From XYA12-FULL-58-9 sp001798605 (GTDB lineage Bacteria; Myxococcota; XYA12-FULL-58-9), in assembly GCA_036736205.1 (NCBI GenBank), contig DAINMX010000098.1, positions 1 to 20,683 of the forward strand: 20,683 bases of DNA. Reading direction: 5' to 3'. The notes beneath the pieces are model-generated. The model saw only the letters and a list, made by a program, of their open reading frames with translations. It did not search any database and was not told the DNA's origin. This document shows, piece after piece, positions 7,677 through 15,226 of this stretch. A program made the translations under genes and the position numbers. The first letter of the stretch is position 1, and each line of letters starts with the position of its first letter.

Positions 7677-8039
7677 TCATTCATCGCTGAACAGATCATA
7701 GGCCTCCAAGAGTTCCATGAGATGTAACATCTCCAAATCACGAAGGATTTCATCGTCCCCGGGCCCTGGGATCTTTGCGGGAGGCGTGGGTTTGGGCTCG
7801 CCTGTGGACGTTGTGGCACCGGTGGGGGAGGTCGGTACCTTTGATCCGTCGCCTGTGGGCGTTGCCTTTGGGTCGTCGCCCGTGGGGGGAGTTGCCTTTG
7901 CGTCGCCGTCCCCTGCGGTTGTCGCTGACGATGGTTGAATGCCATCCTCATCGCCCCTGGGTGACTGGGCATGGGCAGACAGGCAACCCATGCAGCACAA
8001 CAACGGAGCGATCCACGCTCTAGTCACCCAAGTGCGCAT
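7677..8039 (-). CDS. Small exported Thr/Pro-rich protein with acidic Leu-rich tail
   Basis: A 120-residue protein I cannot assign to a named family. It has an N-terminal signal (MRTWVTRAWIAPLLCCMGCL, cleavage probably after AHA near residue 24), with cysteines at residues 15, 16 and 19 that could also give a lipoprotein. The central 65 residues are low-complexity, rich in T, P, G, D and K (repeats of the type ATPTGD). The last 26 residues form an amphipathic acidic helix, DDEILRDLEMLHLMELLEAY and on to DLFSDE. That tail resembles the acidic outer part of the anti-sigma factor encoded two genes downstream. ATG at 8039 overlaps the end of the beta-barrel gene by 20 bp and the stop is 27 bp from the sigma start, so it sits firmly inside the operon. 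The overlapping frame on the same strand (7646-7972) reads as Arg/Pro/Gln-rich and is not taken as a gene. Confidence 0.7.
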   Translation of the reverse strand: MRTWVTRAWIAPLLCCMGCLSAHAQSPRGDEDGIQPSSATTAGDGDAKATPPTGDDPKATPTGDGSKVPTSPTGATTSTGEPKPTPPAKIPGPGDDEILRDLEMLHLMELLEAYDLFSDE

Positions 8040-9471
8040 GCAGCTGCCCTATTGCGCGAAACGCTGTGTCTCGCTGTGGAAAGAATGATCCAGGCCAGAA
8101 GACGTCAAGCTCGACGCTGACGCCGAGCCATCGGAGCATGTCCCACTCTGCAATCAGATCTGTCTCGATACCATAGAATCGACCTCCATCGCCGAGCACT
8201 GTCGGCGGCGACGTCGACCAGAGGCCGGCGGTTCGCAATTCCACAAAACCGTTCCCTTTGGAATACTCGACGCTTCCTCCGCCACCACCAACGCCATGCC
8301 CATTGACCCCAGCCGCCGTGGCGCGGCCAGGGAAAAAGCCTTGACTGAGACCACCCGAGAAGAAAATGCCCGTCCACGTCCAATAGGGGGCGATGCCAAT
8401 GAACGCACGATAGTCGACGTGATCGGCATTGCCTCGCACCGGTGGCTCGTCACCTGACAAGGCGAAGGCAAAGGCACCAACGCCGAGGTTCGTGCTGATT
8501 CCGTAGTTGGCCTGTGCGCTTGCTGCCCAACTGCGAAGGTCAAAGGTGAGTGAACTTTGATCGGCAATGTCTACTTCCAGGGCACCAAAGGAGAAGGCTC
8601 CAGTAGCGCGAATGCTGAGACCATCAGCAGGGAGAAGGTGGGCATCCACTCCGACATAGGTGACGTTGCCGGCAGATGTGTCGTTGCTCCAAATCCTCTC
8701 TAGCGGGGTCTGGTCGGTTGTTGTGCCGATGACCCCCTCAGACAATGCCGATGCCAGGACATCATGCAAACGCCCATTGCGCTCACTGTAAAAAACCCCG
8801 AAGGCACCGACGGATTCGAACAAGGACAACTGGTATTCGAGGCGCAGTATTGCGAGAGGGGCAGGTATCTCCAGTTCCTCAATGGTTTGACCCACGAGCA
8901 CGCCGCTGCCGTGGAGTTGCCAGTCATCGAGTCCAATACCCGCGAGGTCGAGGGTGAATGCTGCACCGGTGGCGTAGTCCTCAAAGATGAGCGAGTCGCC
9001 CACCTGCGTGTAGCGTTTGCCGATGTCGAGTGAAACGTGTTGCCAGGCGAATGATGCCGCGAGTTCCCGCACCCTCTCCAACGAGAAGAAACCAGTCGAT
9101 ACTGGGGACCCGTTGGTGGTGAACTTTGCGTCCGACGGAGGGTCGAGGGAGCTCCCGGTGCGCAGCTCACCGGTGTCGACGAATAGGCGCAGGGTCAACC
9201 ACTCTTCCGCCTCGTGCTCGACGCCAAAAATGACGACGGCCGACGGGTAGGTTTGTTGCGGTCGTGGCTGCAACAGCCTGTTGGTGTCGAATTCGAGATT
9301 CTCTCCTTCCCAATGGACATCCATTGTGGTCTGCGGATCCCCAGCGTGGGTACTCAAGCGCAGCAGCACCGCCACATCGATGAGGGTCGAGGTCCTGGCT
9401 TCGGCCTCGACAACCCGAGGCGCTCCCACCATCATGGATAGTATAAGCATACAAACCATATGAGACGGCAC
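8020..9471 (-). CDS. Putative outer-membrane beta-barrel protein
   Basis: A 483-residue exported protein of no named family that I recognise. After a short signal segment (MVCMLILSMMVGAPRVVEA, cleavage near the EA/EA junction), the sequence alternates polar and aromatic or aliphatic residues, for example AAFTLDLAGIGLDDWQLHGSG style stretches. It has many Gly, Phe, Trp and Tyr residues and no hydrophobic helix, the usual look of a porin-like barrel. It ends on LHAHLGD rather than the common terminal Phe. The frame is open to 9570, but GTG at 9471 is preferred: GGAAGG (9478-9483) lies six bases upstream, whereas ATG at 9459 is 18 bases from it. It is the first gene of the operon and reads away from trkA. 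I infer it is the envelope component whose state or amount the sigma factor responds to. Confidence 0.65.
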   Translation of the reverse strand: MPSHMVCMLILSMMVGAPRVVEAEARTSTLIDVAVLLRLSTHAGDPQTTMDVHWEGENLEFDTNRLLQPRPQQTYPSAVVIFGVEHEAEEWLTLRLFVDTGELRTGSSLDPPSDAKFTTNGSPVSTGFFSLERVRELAASFAWQHVSLDIGKRYTQVGDSLIFEDYATGAAFTLDLAGIGLDDWQLHGSGVLVGQTIEELEIPAPLAILRLEYQLSLFESVGAFGVFYSERNGRLHDVLASALSEGVIGTTTDQTPLERIWSNDTSAGNVTYVGVDAHLLPADGLSIRATGAFSFGALEVDIADQSSLTFDLRSWAASAQANYGISTNLGVGAFAFALSGDEPPVRGNADHVDYRAFIGIAPYWTWTGIFFSGGLSQGFFPGRATAAGVNGHGVGGGGGSVEYSKGNGFVELRTAGLWSTSPPTVLGDGGRFYGIETDLIAEWDMLRWLGVSVELDVFWPGSFFPQRDTAFRAIGQLHAHLGD

Positions 9472-9551
9472 CGGGTGCCTTCCATTAACAACCGCTGTCG
9501 GCGACTTTAGTTTCGCTGAGCAAGCCATCAACATTGGTTGGATGCAAGGCC

Positions 9552-9569
9552 TGGAATACCGCAATTCCA
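9552..9569. repeat. Inverted repeat TGGAAT-N6-ATTCCA, candidate operator
   Basis: A perfect 6-bp inverted repeat with a 6-base spacer (9558-9563) sits in the 160-bp gap between the divergent beta-barrel operon and trkA. This is a suitable place for a dimeric regulator. No regulator gene for it is evident in the window. Confidence 0.35.
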
Positions 9570-9617
9570 AGCGTCTGTTTTGGCACGACCAAAGCCTTGC
9601 TCCGCGGTCCGCTCCCT

Positions 9618-9636
9618 TGCATTGTAGCCCAATGCA
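9618..9636 (+). promoter_or_regulatory. Hairpin over the trkA start codon
   Basis: TGCATTG (9618-9624) and CAATGCA (9630-9636) are perfect 7-bp complements with a 5-base loop (TAGCC). The downstream arm contains the trkA ATG (9632-9634). No Shine-Dalgarno sequence is visible ahead of this ATG. The RNA hairpin would hide the start codon, or the DNA palindrome could bind a regulator. Confidence 0.4.
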
Positions 9637-11005
9637 GATCGTGATTGTCGGCGCAGGGGTTGTCGGGACCGCGTTGGCCGAACAACTGTCGCATGAGGGC
9701 CATCAGGTATCGGTCATCGACAGAGACCGGCACAAAGTCAGAGAGCTCAGTGAGAAGCTCGACGTCCTCGGTGTGCACGGCAACGCTGCCATGCCGAGCG
9801 TGTTGCGTCGGGCCGGCATCCAAGAGGCGCAGATGGTCATTGCGGTGACCGATGTTGATGAGGTCAACGTCATCGTCGGCATGATGGCGATGCGACTTGG
9901 TGTCGAGCACCGCATCGTACGCATCCGCAACAGCGAGTACCTCGACGAGAACTGCATCATCTCGCCGCAAGAGCTCGGCATCGAACATGTCATCAACCCT
10001 GAACCCGCGATTGTGGATGCACTGGTGCGAATGATCGAGATTCCGGGTTCGGTCGACGTCGCGACTCTGGCCGGCGGTCAAGTACTCATGTTGGGGTTCG
10101 ACATTGAAGAGGACTCGCCTGCCGCGGGAAAAACGACGGCTGAGCTGCGCGAGGTCAGCGATCTCGATTCCTTCCTGTTCATTGATATCATGCGTGGTGA
10201 CGAGGTGATTGTTCCCAAGGGGAACGACCGCATTTTGCCGGGCGACAATGTTCACATTCTCGTTGCTGAGGGCACCGTGCCTTTTCTCCTGCCCATCATC
10301 CATCGGCAGAGACGACAAACGGCGCGGGTCATCTTGCTCGGGGCGAGCCGCATCGGTGTCGAGTTGGCGAAGGCCATGGAAGGCCGAGTCGAGCGCATGG
10401 TGCTCATTGAGCCAGATCCCGGCCTCGCCGAGGAGGCGGCCTCGGTTCTCAAGAAGACGACAGTGCTCCAGGGCGAGGGCACCGATCTCGAAGTGCTCGA
10501 GGAGGCCTCAATCGGGACCTGCGACCTTTTCTGTGCGGTGTCGGATAACGACCAGCGCAATATGCTCGCGGCCTTGTTGGCTCGCAAGCATGGGGCGAAA
10601 AAAGAGGCTGTCCTTGTGCATCAACCGGAGTTTGTGCCGGTTCTCGATTCATTGGGCGTCGAAATCGTAATCAATCCGCGACTGGTAACGGTGAGCGAGG
10701 CATTGATGCACGTGCGGCGTGGTCTTGTCCATTCCGTGACACGCCTTGCCGGGAGTCGTGGTGAGATCCTCGAGATCGAGGCGCAACCCGGAAGTCGGGT
10801 GGTAGGTGCACCTCTCAAGGCTTTGAACTTCCCGAAGAATGCTCTTGTGGGGGCCATTGTCCGTGATGACATCATGCAGATCCCGACGGGTGACACTATC
10901 ATTCAACCCGGTGAGCGAGTCGTCGTTTATGCGTTGCAGGAAGCCATCGCTGCTATCGAGAAGTTATTTGCAGGAACCAGCCGCGACGGCCTGCCGATGC
11001 GTTAG
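9632..11005 (+). CDS. trkA: Trk system potassium uptake regulatory protein TrkA
   Basis: A 457-residue cytoplasmic NAD(H)-binding gating subunit of the TrkAH potassium channel; the E. coli protein is about the same length. It has two tandem RCK units, each a Rossmann fold plus a TrkA-C domain. The first nucleotide-binding loop is IVGAGVVGTALAEQL near residue 7. The second, ILLGASRIGVELAKAM, lies near residue 233. The TrkA-C parts are marked by VLMLGFDIEEDSPAAGKT and by ILEIEAQPGSRVVGAPLKAL. ATG at 9632 is chosen because the homologous MQIVIVGAG begins here, although the frame is open further upstream. There is no good ribosome site and the ATG lies in a hairpin. trkH follows 18 bp downstream, so they form an operon. 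Confidence 0.95.
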   Translation: MQIVIVGAGVVGTALAEQLSHEGHQVSVIDRDRHKVRELSEKLDVLGVHGNAAMPSVLRRAGIQEAQMVIAVTDVDEVNVIVGMMAMRLGVEHRIVRIRNSEYLDENCIISPQELGIEHVINPEPAIVDALVRMIEIPGSVDVATLAGGQVLMLGFDIEEDSPAAGKTTAELREVSDLDSFLFIDIMRGDEVIVPKGNDRILPGDNVHILVAEGTVPFLLPIIHRQRRQTARVILLGASRIGVELAKAMEGRVERMVLIEPDPGLAEEAASVLKKTTVLQGEGTDLEVLEEASIGTCDLFCAVSDNDQRNMLAALLARKHGAKKEAVLVHQPEFVPVLDSLGVEIVINPRLVTVSEALMHVRRGLVHSVTRLAGSRGEILEIEAQPGSRVVGAPLKALNFPKNALVGAIVRDDIMQIPTGDTIIQPGERVVVYALQEAIAAIEKLFAGTSRDGLPMR

Positions 11006-11023
11006 CCTACCTTTGAGAGACTC

Positions 11024-12484
11024 ATGGATATTCGTGCGGTAGCCTTCGTTCTCGGCAATCTTTTATTGGTTGTTTCGGCCTGCCTGTTGGCCCCCTTGGT
11101 GATCTCGATCGGGTACGCGGGCGACAATCCAAACTCTGGCTTTGAGATCGCCGGGTTCGTTGTTACCTTTGTCGTGGCTGCAATCCTCGGCCTGATCGGG
11201 CGTTACGTCCTGCACGCGGATGCCGATCGTATCCGAGTTCGCGAGGGATTTGCCATCGTCGTTTTCTCGTGGCTTTTGGCTGTGGGCTTAGGCATGTTGC
11301 CCTATCTCATCTCTGGGGCCTGCCCGAGTGTGACAGACGCCTTCTTTGAGACCATGAGTGGTTTCACCACCACCGGCGCCACCATATTCCCCACGGTCGA
11401 GGTGATCCCCAAGGGTGTACAATTTTGGCGCTGCATGACCCAATGGCTCGGCGGCATGGGCATCGTGGTGCTCAGTGTGGCGCTGCTACCTATGTTGGGG
11501 GCAGGTGGGTATCGGATGCTCAAAGCCGAATCCCCTGGTGGTGTTGCCTTTGAGCGCGAGGCCCCGAGGATCACCGATATCGCGCAGAGCCTCTGGCGAC
11601 TCTATCTCATCCTCTCGGCAGCAGAGGTCGTGTTGTTGCGGATTTCCGGTATGGATTGGTACGACGCCTTTTGCCACACATTCGCCACCATGTCGACGGG
11701 AGGCTTCTCACCGCATACGGAGTCGGTTGGCTACTTCTCCAGTCCGTTCACTCATTGGATCATCATCGTCTTCATGTTTCTGGCCGGAGCCAACTTCTCT
11801 CTGTATGCGCAAGTCCTTCGCGGCAAAGTGACGGCCGTGGTGAACAACTCGGAAATGCGCCTCTACATTGGAATTTTTGCCGCGGTGATCATGGTGGGGT
11901 TGATAGTTGTGCCGCCGGTAGGTGACCTCGAGAGCCATGTACGCAATGTGGCGTTTCAGATCGTGTCGATTGGTACCACCACAGGATTCGCCACGACTGA
12001 TTTTGATGCCTGGCCGCAGCTGATGCGGGCGCTGCTCGTGTGTCTCATGTTTGTCGGTGGTTGCATGGGCTCGACTGGCGGCGGCATGAAGGTCGCGCGG
12101 TTCATTGTCTTGGCGAAGGCGGTGGTGCGCGAAATGTACCGACCGATCTTTCCGCACGCTGTGCGACACATTCGTGTGGGTGACAAGGTCCTCGATCCGA
12201 CCTTGGTTTCGAACATCCTAGCTTTCGGCGCCCTGTATGCCGGCACTTGGGTAGTCGGCACATTGGTGACGACTGCCTATGGCTACGATCTGGTGACCAG
12301 TCTCACGGCGTCCGCTGCGGCTCTCGGCAATATTGGCCCAGGGCTCGGCGAAGTCGGCCCATCGCGCAACTGGGCCCACCTGCCGGACGTGGTCAAGTGG
12401 GTGATGAGCATGTGCATGCTGGTTGGGCGTCTGGAACTCTACTCCGTTTTTATTCTGCTCACTCCCTGGGCATGGCGGCGGTAG
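11024..12484 (+). CDS. trkH: Trk system potassium uptake channel TrkH
   Basis: A 486-residue inner-membrane protein, the pore-forming subunit that takes up potassium with TrkA as gate. All four selectivity-filter half-loops of the superfamily are visible: TMSGFTTTGAT, TMSTGGFSPH, IGTTTGFATTDF and AALGNIGPGLG. Between them are hydrophobic helices in the usual M1-P-M2 order. Length agrees with E. coli TrkH (about 483). The ATG at 11024 follows trkA by 18 bp, with GAGAG a few bases ahead. The end LELYSVFILLTPWAWRR is also typical. Complete and intact as far as I can see. It is followed by 118 bp without a gene. Confidence 0.96.
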   Translation: MDIRAVAFVLGNLLLVVSACLLAPLVISIGYAGDNPNSGFEIAGFVVTFVVAAILGLIGRYVLHADADRIRVREGFAIVVFSWLLAVGLGMLPYLISGACPSVTDAFFETMSGFTTTGATIFPTVEVIPKGVQFWRCMTQWLGGMGIVVLSVALLPMLGAGGYRMLKAESPGGVAFEREAPRITDIAQSLWRLYLILSAAEVVLLRISGMDWYDAFCHTFATMSTGGFSPHTESVGYFSSPFTHWIIIVFMFLAGANFSLYAQVLRGKVTAVVNNSEMRLYIGIFAAVIMVGLIVVPPVGDLESHVRNVAFQIVSIGTTTGFATTDFDAWPQLMRALLVCLMFVGGCMGSTGGGMKVARFIVLAKAVVREMYRPIFPHAVRHIRVGDKVLDPTLVSNILAFGALYAGTWVVGTLVTTAYGYDLVTSLTASAAALGNIGPGLGEVGPSRNWAHLPDVVKWVMSMCMLVGRLELYSVFILLTPWAWRR

Positions 12485-12524
12485 GGATTGACGTCGGTGG
12501 CCGGCGTGGGCGGCTTCACAGTGG

Positions 12525-12555
12525 TGGTCAACTTGGAAGGCGCAATAATTGACCA
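12525..12555. repeat. Inverted repeat TGGTCAA-N17-TTGACCA upstream of the DUF6901-like gene
   Basis: Perfect 7-bp arms (12525-12531 and 12549-12555) with a 17-base spacer lie in the short gap between trkH and the next gene. Arm spacing is wide for an intrinsic terminator and no T-run follows, so an operator or a leader hairpin is more likely. The AT-rich spacer end (GCAATAATTGACC) could hold a -10 element. Confidence 0.35.
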
Positions 12556-12602
12556 TACCCGCACCCATTGCCACAGGCCCCTTTTGTGAGGAAGATGGGT
12601 GA

Positions 12603-13394
12603 ATGTCTGGAAGTTGTGCAGGTTCCCAAAGAGATCCGATTAGCTTTGTTTATCATTTCTCTTTCGAAGACGGCGAAGAGGTCGAGATCACCGCTCGACT
12701 CGACGGCGACACCCTGGATCTGATCAAAGAAGAGAGGACGGCGCCGCCCCCGTGGACCCAGCTCTCGTCCGTGGGATGTACTGGCTGCCAGGTCGACGAC
12801 CGTGAGGGTACCTGTCCCGTAGCGGCGAATCTAGCGGAGCTCATTGATCGCTTTAACAAGCGCTTGTCCTACGAGAAGACATCAGTCAAGGTGACGACAC
12901 CGGAGCGTACGGTCTGTCGAGAGACTACTGTGCAGCATGGCCTCAGCTCTTTGACCGGCATCTACATGGTCACCTCGGGTTGCCCAACCATGGACAAGCT
13001 GCGCCCCATGGTCCGCTTCCATTTGCCTTTCGCGAGTCTTGCGGAAACAACCTACCGCGCCACCTCGATGTACATGTTGGGCCAGTATTTGCGTTCCAAA
13101 GAGGGACTCGAGCCTGATTGGACACTCAACGGACTCGATGCGATCTATCGCAGTGTGCACCAGGTCAATATCGGTATTGCTCGGTGTATTCGTGAAGCTG
13201 CCGAGCGCGACGCCAATGCCAACGCACTGGTGCGGCTCGACCTGTTCACCGATGGCGTCTCTTTTTCAATCCGCGACGCACTCGTTGACCTCGTCTATCT
13301 GTTCGAGCCTTACCTCGAGGGCACGTCCATTTGTGGCAGCAGACCGGGAGCCAATGAGAACGAAGTACCCGAGCTCGGCAGAGACGAAACCTGA
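12603..13394 (+). CDS. DUF6901-like cytoplasmic protein with Cys cluster
   Basis: A 263-residue soluble protein, by memory of its pattern a member of DUF6901, a family of unknown function seen mainly in deltaproteobacteria and relatives. An N-terminal beta-rich part (about residues 13-55, FVYHFSFEDGEEVEITARLD) leads to a Cys cluster, C59-x2-C62-x8-C71-P (GCTGCQVDDREGTCP). A long conserved-looking block follows (TTVQHGLSSLTGIYMVTSGCP, RPMVRFHLPFASLAETTYR, then TSMYMLGQYLRSKEG). The cysteines may bind a metal, but this is not shown. No signal peptide or membrane segment. The ATG at 12603 has GAGGAA (12588-12593) nine bases upstream. It stands alone after trkH. The last 129 bp are overlapped on the other strand by a doubtful small gene. 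Confidence 0.75.
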   Translation: MSGSCAGSQRDPISFVYHFSFEDGEEVEITARLDGDTLDLIKEERTAPPPWTQLSSVGCTGCQVDDREGTCPVAANLAELIDRFNKRLSYEKTSVKVTTPERTVCRETTVQHGLSSLTGIYMVTSGCPTMDKLRPMVRFHLPFASLAETTYRATSMYMLGQYLRSKEGLEPDWTLNGLDAIYRSVHQVNIGIARCIREAAERDANANALVRLDLFTDGVSFSIRDALVDLVYLFEPYLEGTSICGSRPGANENEVPELGRDET

Positions 13395-13709
13395 CGGAGG
13401 ACCGTGGCTGCGTTCTGGAGCGCGCCGGAACGAAAGCACGAGATCCTGCTTATCCTGAGACGCCCAGAGCGCTGCCCCCTGGGGGCCAGGACTCCCCACG
13501 CTAACGCAAGGGGCTACCTTGGCCGCGTGCCATGCACCATGGAGGACCTGTTTGACGGTGCACTCATAACAGTTGCCCCAGCCAACAGACACATTGTAGC
13601 GACAGTCAACCAAAACTTCGAACGTCTCACTGACCGGTTGGGGACAGGAAAGTACAGCGACGCAGCTGGCGAGCACTGCCCAAATCCCTGTGCGGTCTCC
13701 CCTTCGCAT
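13266..13709 (-). CDS. Doubtful small Cys-containing lipoprotein
   Basis: A 147-codon minus-strand frame filling the 320-bp gap between the DUF6901-like gene and the MBL-fold gene. In favour: an N-terminus with two Arg, a hydrophobic stretch and a good lipobox (WAVLASC, Cys16), a mature start rich in Cys (CRYNVSVGWGNCYECTV), and a start only 5 bp after the preceding minus-strand gene. Against: no visible ribosome site before the ATG at 13709, a 129-bp antiparallel overlap with the end of the DUF6901-like gene, and a C-terminal half that reads as low-quality sequence within that overlap. I recognise no family. If it is not a gene, the stretch 13395-13714 holds nothing else I can identify. Confidence 0.4.
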   Translation of the reverse strand: MRRGDRTGIWAVLASCVAVLSCPQPVSETFEVLVDCRYNVSVGWGNCYECTVKQVLHGAWHAAKVAPCVSVGSPGPQGAALWASQDKQDLVLSFRRAPERSHGPPSGFVSAELGYFVLIGSRSAATNGRALEVRLEQIDEVNECVAD

Positions 13710-13714
13710 TGTGA

Positions 13715-15130
13715 CTAGGAAGCAGTGAGCAGGGGGTAAACCTCGCCTGCCTTGACAATGGTTGTTGAGATCTTCGCGTCTTCCAGCAATCCCTTGAGAT
13801 TGGTTTGTGCCTTCGGTTCTCCGTGGACGAGGAATACTTTCTTTAGGCGTTGTCGGTCGAGCTTGTTTACGTAGATGAGGATGTCGTTGTAGTCGGCGTG
13901 GGCACTGAAGGTGTTGAGGGTGAGGACCTCGGCACGCAGTTTGTACATGTCGCCGAAGATCTTTACCTCCGCGTCCTTGTCTTGAATGCGACGGCCGAGG
14001 GTGTTCTCGGCCATATAGCCGACGATGAGGACCGTGTTCTTCGGATTCTCGATGTTGTTGAGCAAATGGTGCAAGACCCGGCCTGCTTCACACATCCCGG
14101 AAGACGAGATGATGATGCAAGGGTCTTTGCTCATGTTGAGAGCTTTGCTTTCTTCGACGTTGGTTATGTAGCGCAGGTCGTCAAAGCCGAACGGGTTCTT
14201 GTGATTGGCCAAGAACGTCTCTTGGGTTTCTGTGTCGTAACACTCCTGGTGAACACGGAAAATTGACGTCGCGTTGGTGGCCATCGGGCTATCGACGTAT
14301 ACGGGAATGTCGGGGATGGCTCCTTCTTGGTTGAGCATGTTGATGAAGTAAACGAGCTCCTGGGTGCGCTCGATGGCAAAGGCCGGAATGATGATCTTCC
14401 CGCCACGCTTGACGGTCCGGTTGATGGCCTTGGCCAGCTCGTCTTTGGCCGACGCAATGGGGTCGTGCAACCGGTTGCCGTAGGTGCTCTCCATCACCAA
14501 GTAGTCGACGGATGGGATGTCTTGGGGATCCCTCAGAATGGGCAAGTTGTTGCGGCCCAAGTCGCCGGTGAAACCAACGCGCATCTTGTGCCCGTGGTAG
14601 TCGACGTCGACCACGCACAAGGATGAGCCGAGGATGTGCCCGGCATCAAAAAAAGTGGCCTTGGTGCTCGGCGTCACCGGGAACGGTCGACCATAAGAAA
14701 CGGTGATGAAGTGATCGAGGACCTTGACGACGTCTTGCTCGTCGTACAGGGGCACCTTGTCAAAAACCTCGTTTTTGCGGCGGGCGCGCTTGGCGAGCCA
14801 TTCGATGTCCTTGGCCTGAATGTGCGCCGAGTCCATCATAACCAGATTGGCGAGATCGCGCGTTGCCGGGGTGGCGTAGATATTGCCTGTGAACCCCTTT
14901 TGGGTGAGCAACGGCAACAGTCCACTGTGATCATAGTGGGCGTGGGTCAACAAGACTGCATCCACGGTTGCGGCGTCGAATTTCCACGCACGGTTTTTTT
15001 GTTCTGTCTCCTCGCGGTGCCCTTGGAAAGCGCCGCAATCGACCATCAGCAGCTCATCTTTGATGCGCAAAAAATGTTTTGAGCCAGTGACTTCTTCGGC
15101 GGCACCCCATGAAAACAGTTCTGCTTGCAT
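13715..15130 (-). CDS. MBL-fold / beta-CASP metallo-ribonuclease (CPSF/Ysh1-like)
   Basis: A 471-residue cytoplasmic zinc enzyme of the metallo-beta-lactamase, beta-CASP and RMMBL architecture, the family of RNA-processing nucleases related to CPSF73. Visible motifs are motif 2 HAHYDH (H63, H65, D67, H68), motif 3 histidine in FFDAGHILGSS, motif 4 aspartate in GFTGDLGR, and MESTYGNR marking entry to the beta-CASP insert. Also present are IISSSGMCEAGRVLHHL and NTVLIVGYMAENTLGRR, and the RMMBL histidine in LNTFSAHADY. All metal ligands seem intact. The ATG at 15130 has GAGGAG four bases upstream. It is transcribed away from the 15224 gene, with 93 bp between starts. Substrate RNA unknown; it could also act on another phosphodiester. 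Confidence 0.9.
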   Translation of the reverse strand: MQAELFSWGAAEEVTGSKHFLRIKDELLMVDCGAFQGHREETEQKNRAWKFDAATVDAVLLTHAHYDHSGLLPLLTQKGFTGNIYATPATRDLANLVMMDSAHIQAKDIEWLAKRARRKNEVFDKVPLYDEQDVVKVLDHFITVSYGRPFPVTPSTKATFFDAGHILGSSLCVVDVDYHGHKMRVGFTGDLGRNNLPILRDPQDIPSVDYLVMESTYGNRLHDPIASAKDELAKAINRTVKRGGKIIIPAFAIERTQELVYFINMLNQEGAIPDIPVYVDSPMATNATSIFRVHQECYDTETQETFLANHKNPFGFDDLRYITNVEESKALNMSKDPCIIISSSGMCEAGRVLHHLLNNIENPKNTVLIVGYMAENTLGRRIQDKDAEVKIFGDMYKLRAEVLTLNTFSAHADYNDILIYVNKLDRQRLKKVFLVHGEPKAQTNLKGLLEDAKISTTIVKAGEVYPLLTAS

Positions 15131-15211
15131 GATCTCCTCAGTTCTTGCTTCAGGACGGGCTTGATACTAGTGGAACCCCGATGGCAGAGGAAGGGACCGC
15201 GCTCGGCGTGT

Positions 15212-15226
15212 GAGGAGGCTGTGATG
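15212..15226 (+). promoter_or_regulatory. Ribosome binding site deciding the start at 15224
   Basis: GAGGAGG (15212-15218) lies five bases ahead of ATG at 15224. The frame is open upstream to 15125, but that longer version would overlap the start of the opposite MBL gene and has no ribosome site. Confidence 0.65.

Noticed and set aside
7646..7972. Overlapping minus-strand frame in the small secreted protein region
   Set aside because: Encodes an Arg/Pro/Gln-rich product without signal or motif, while the frame 7677-8039 has a signal peptide, a plausible tail and fits the operon.
9581..9595. TGGCACGACCAAAGC, sigma-54-like promoter upstream of trkA
   Set aside because: The GG-N10-GC spacing is right, but the -12 part reads AAGC rather than TTGC, and no enhancer-binding protein gene is nearby.
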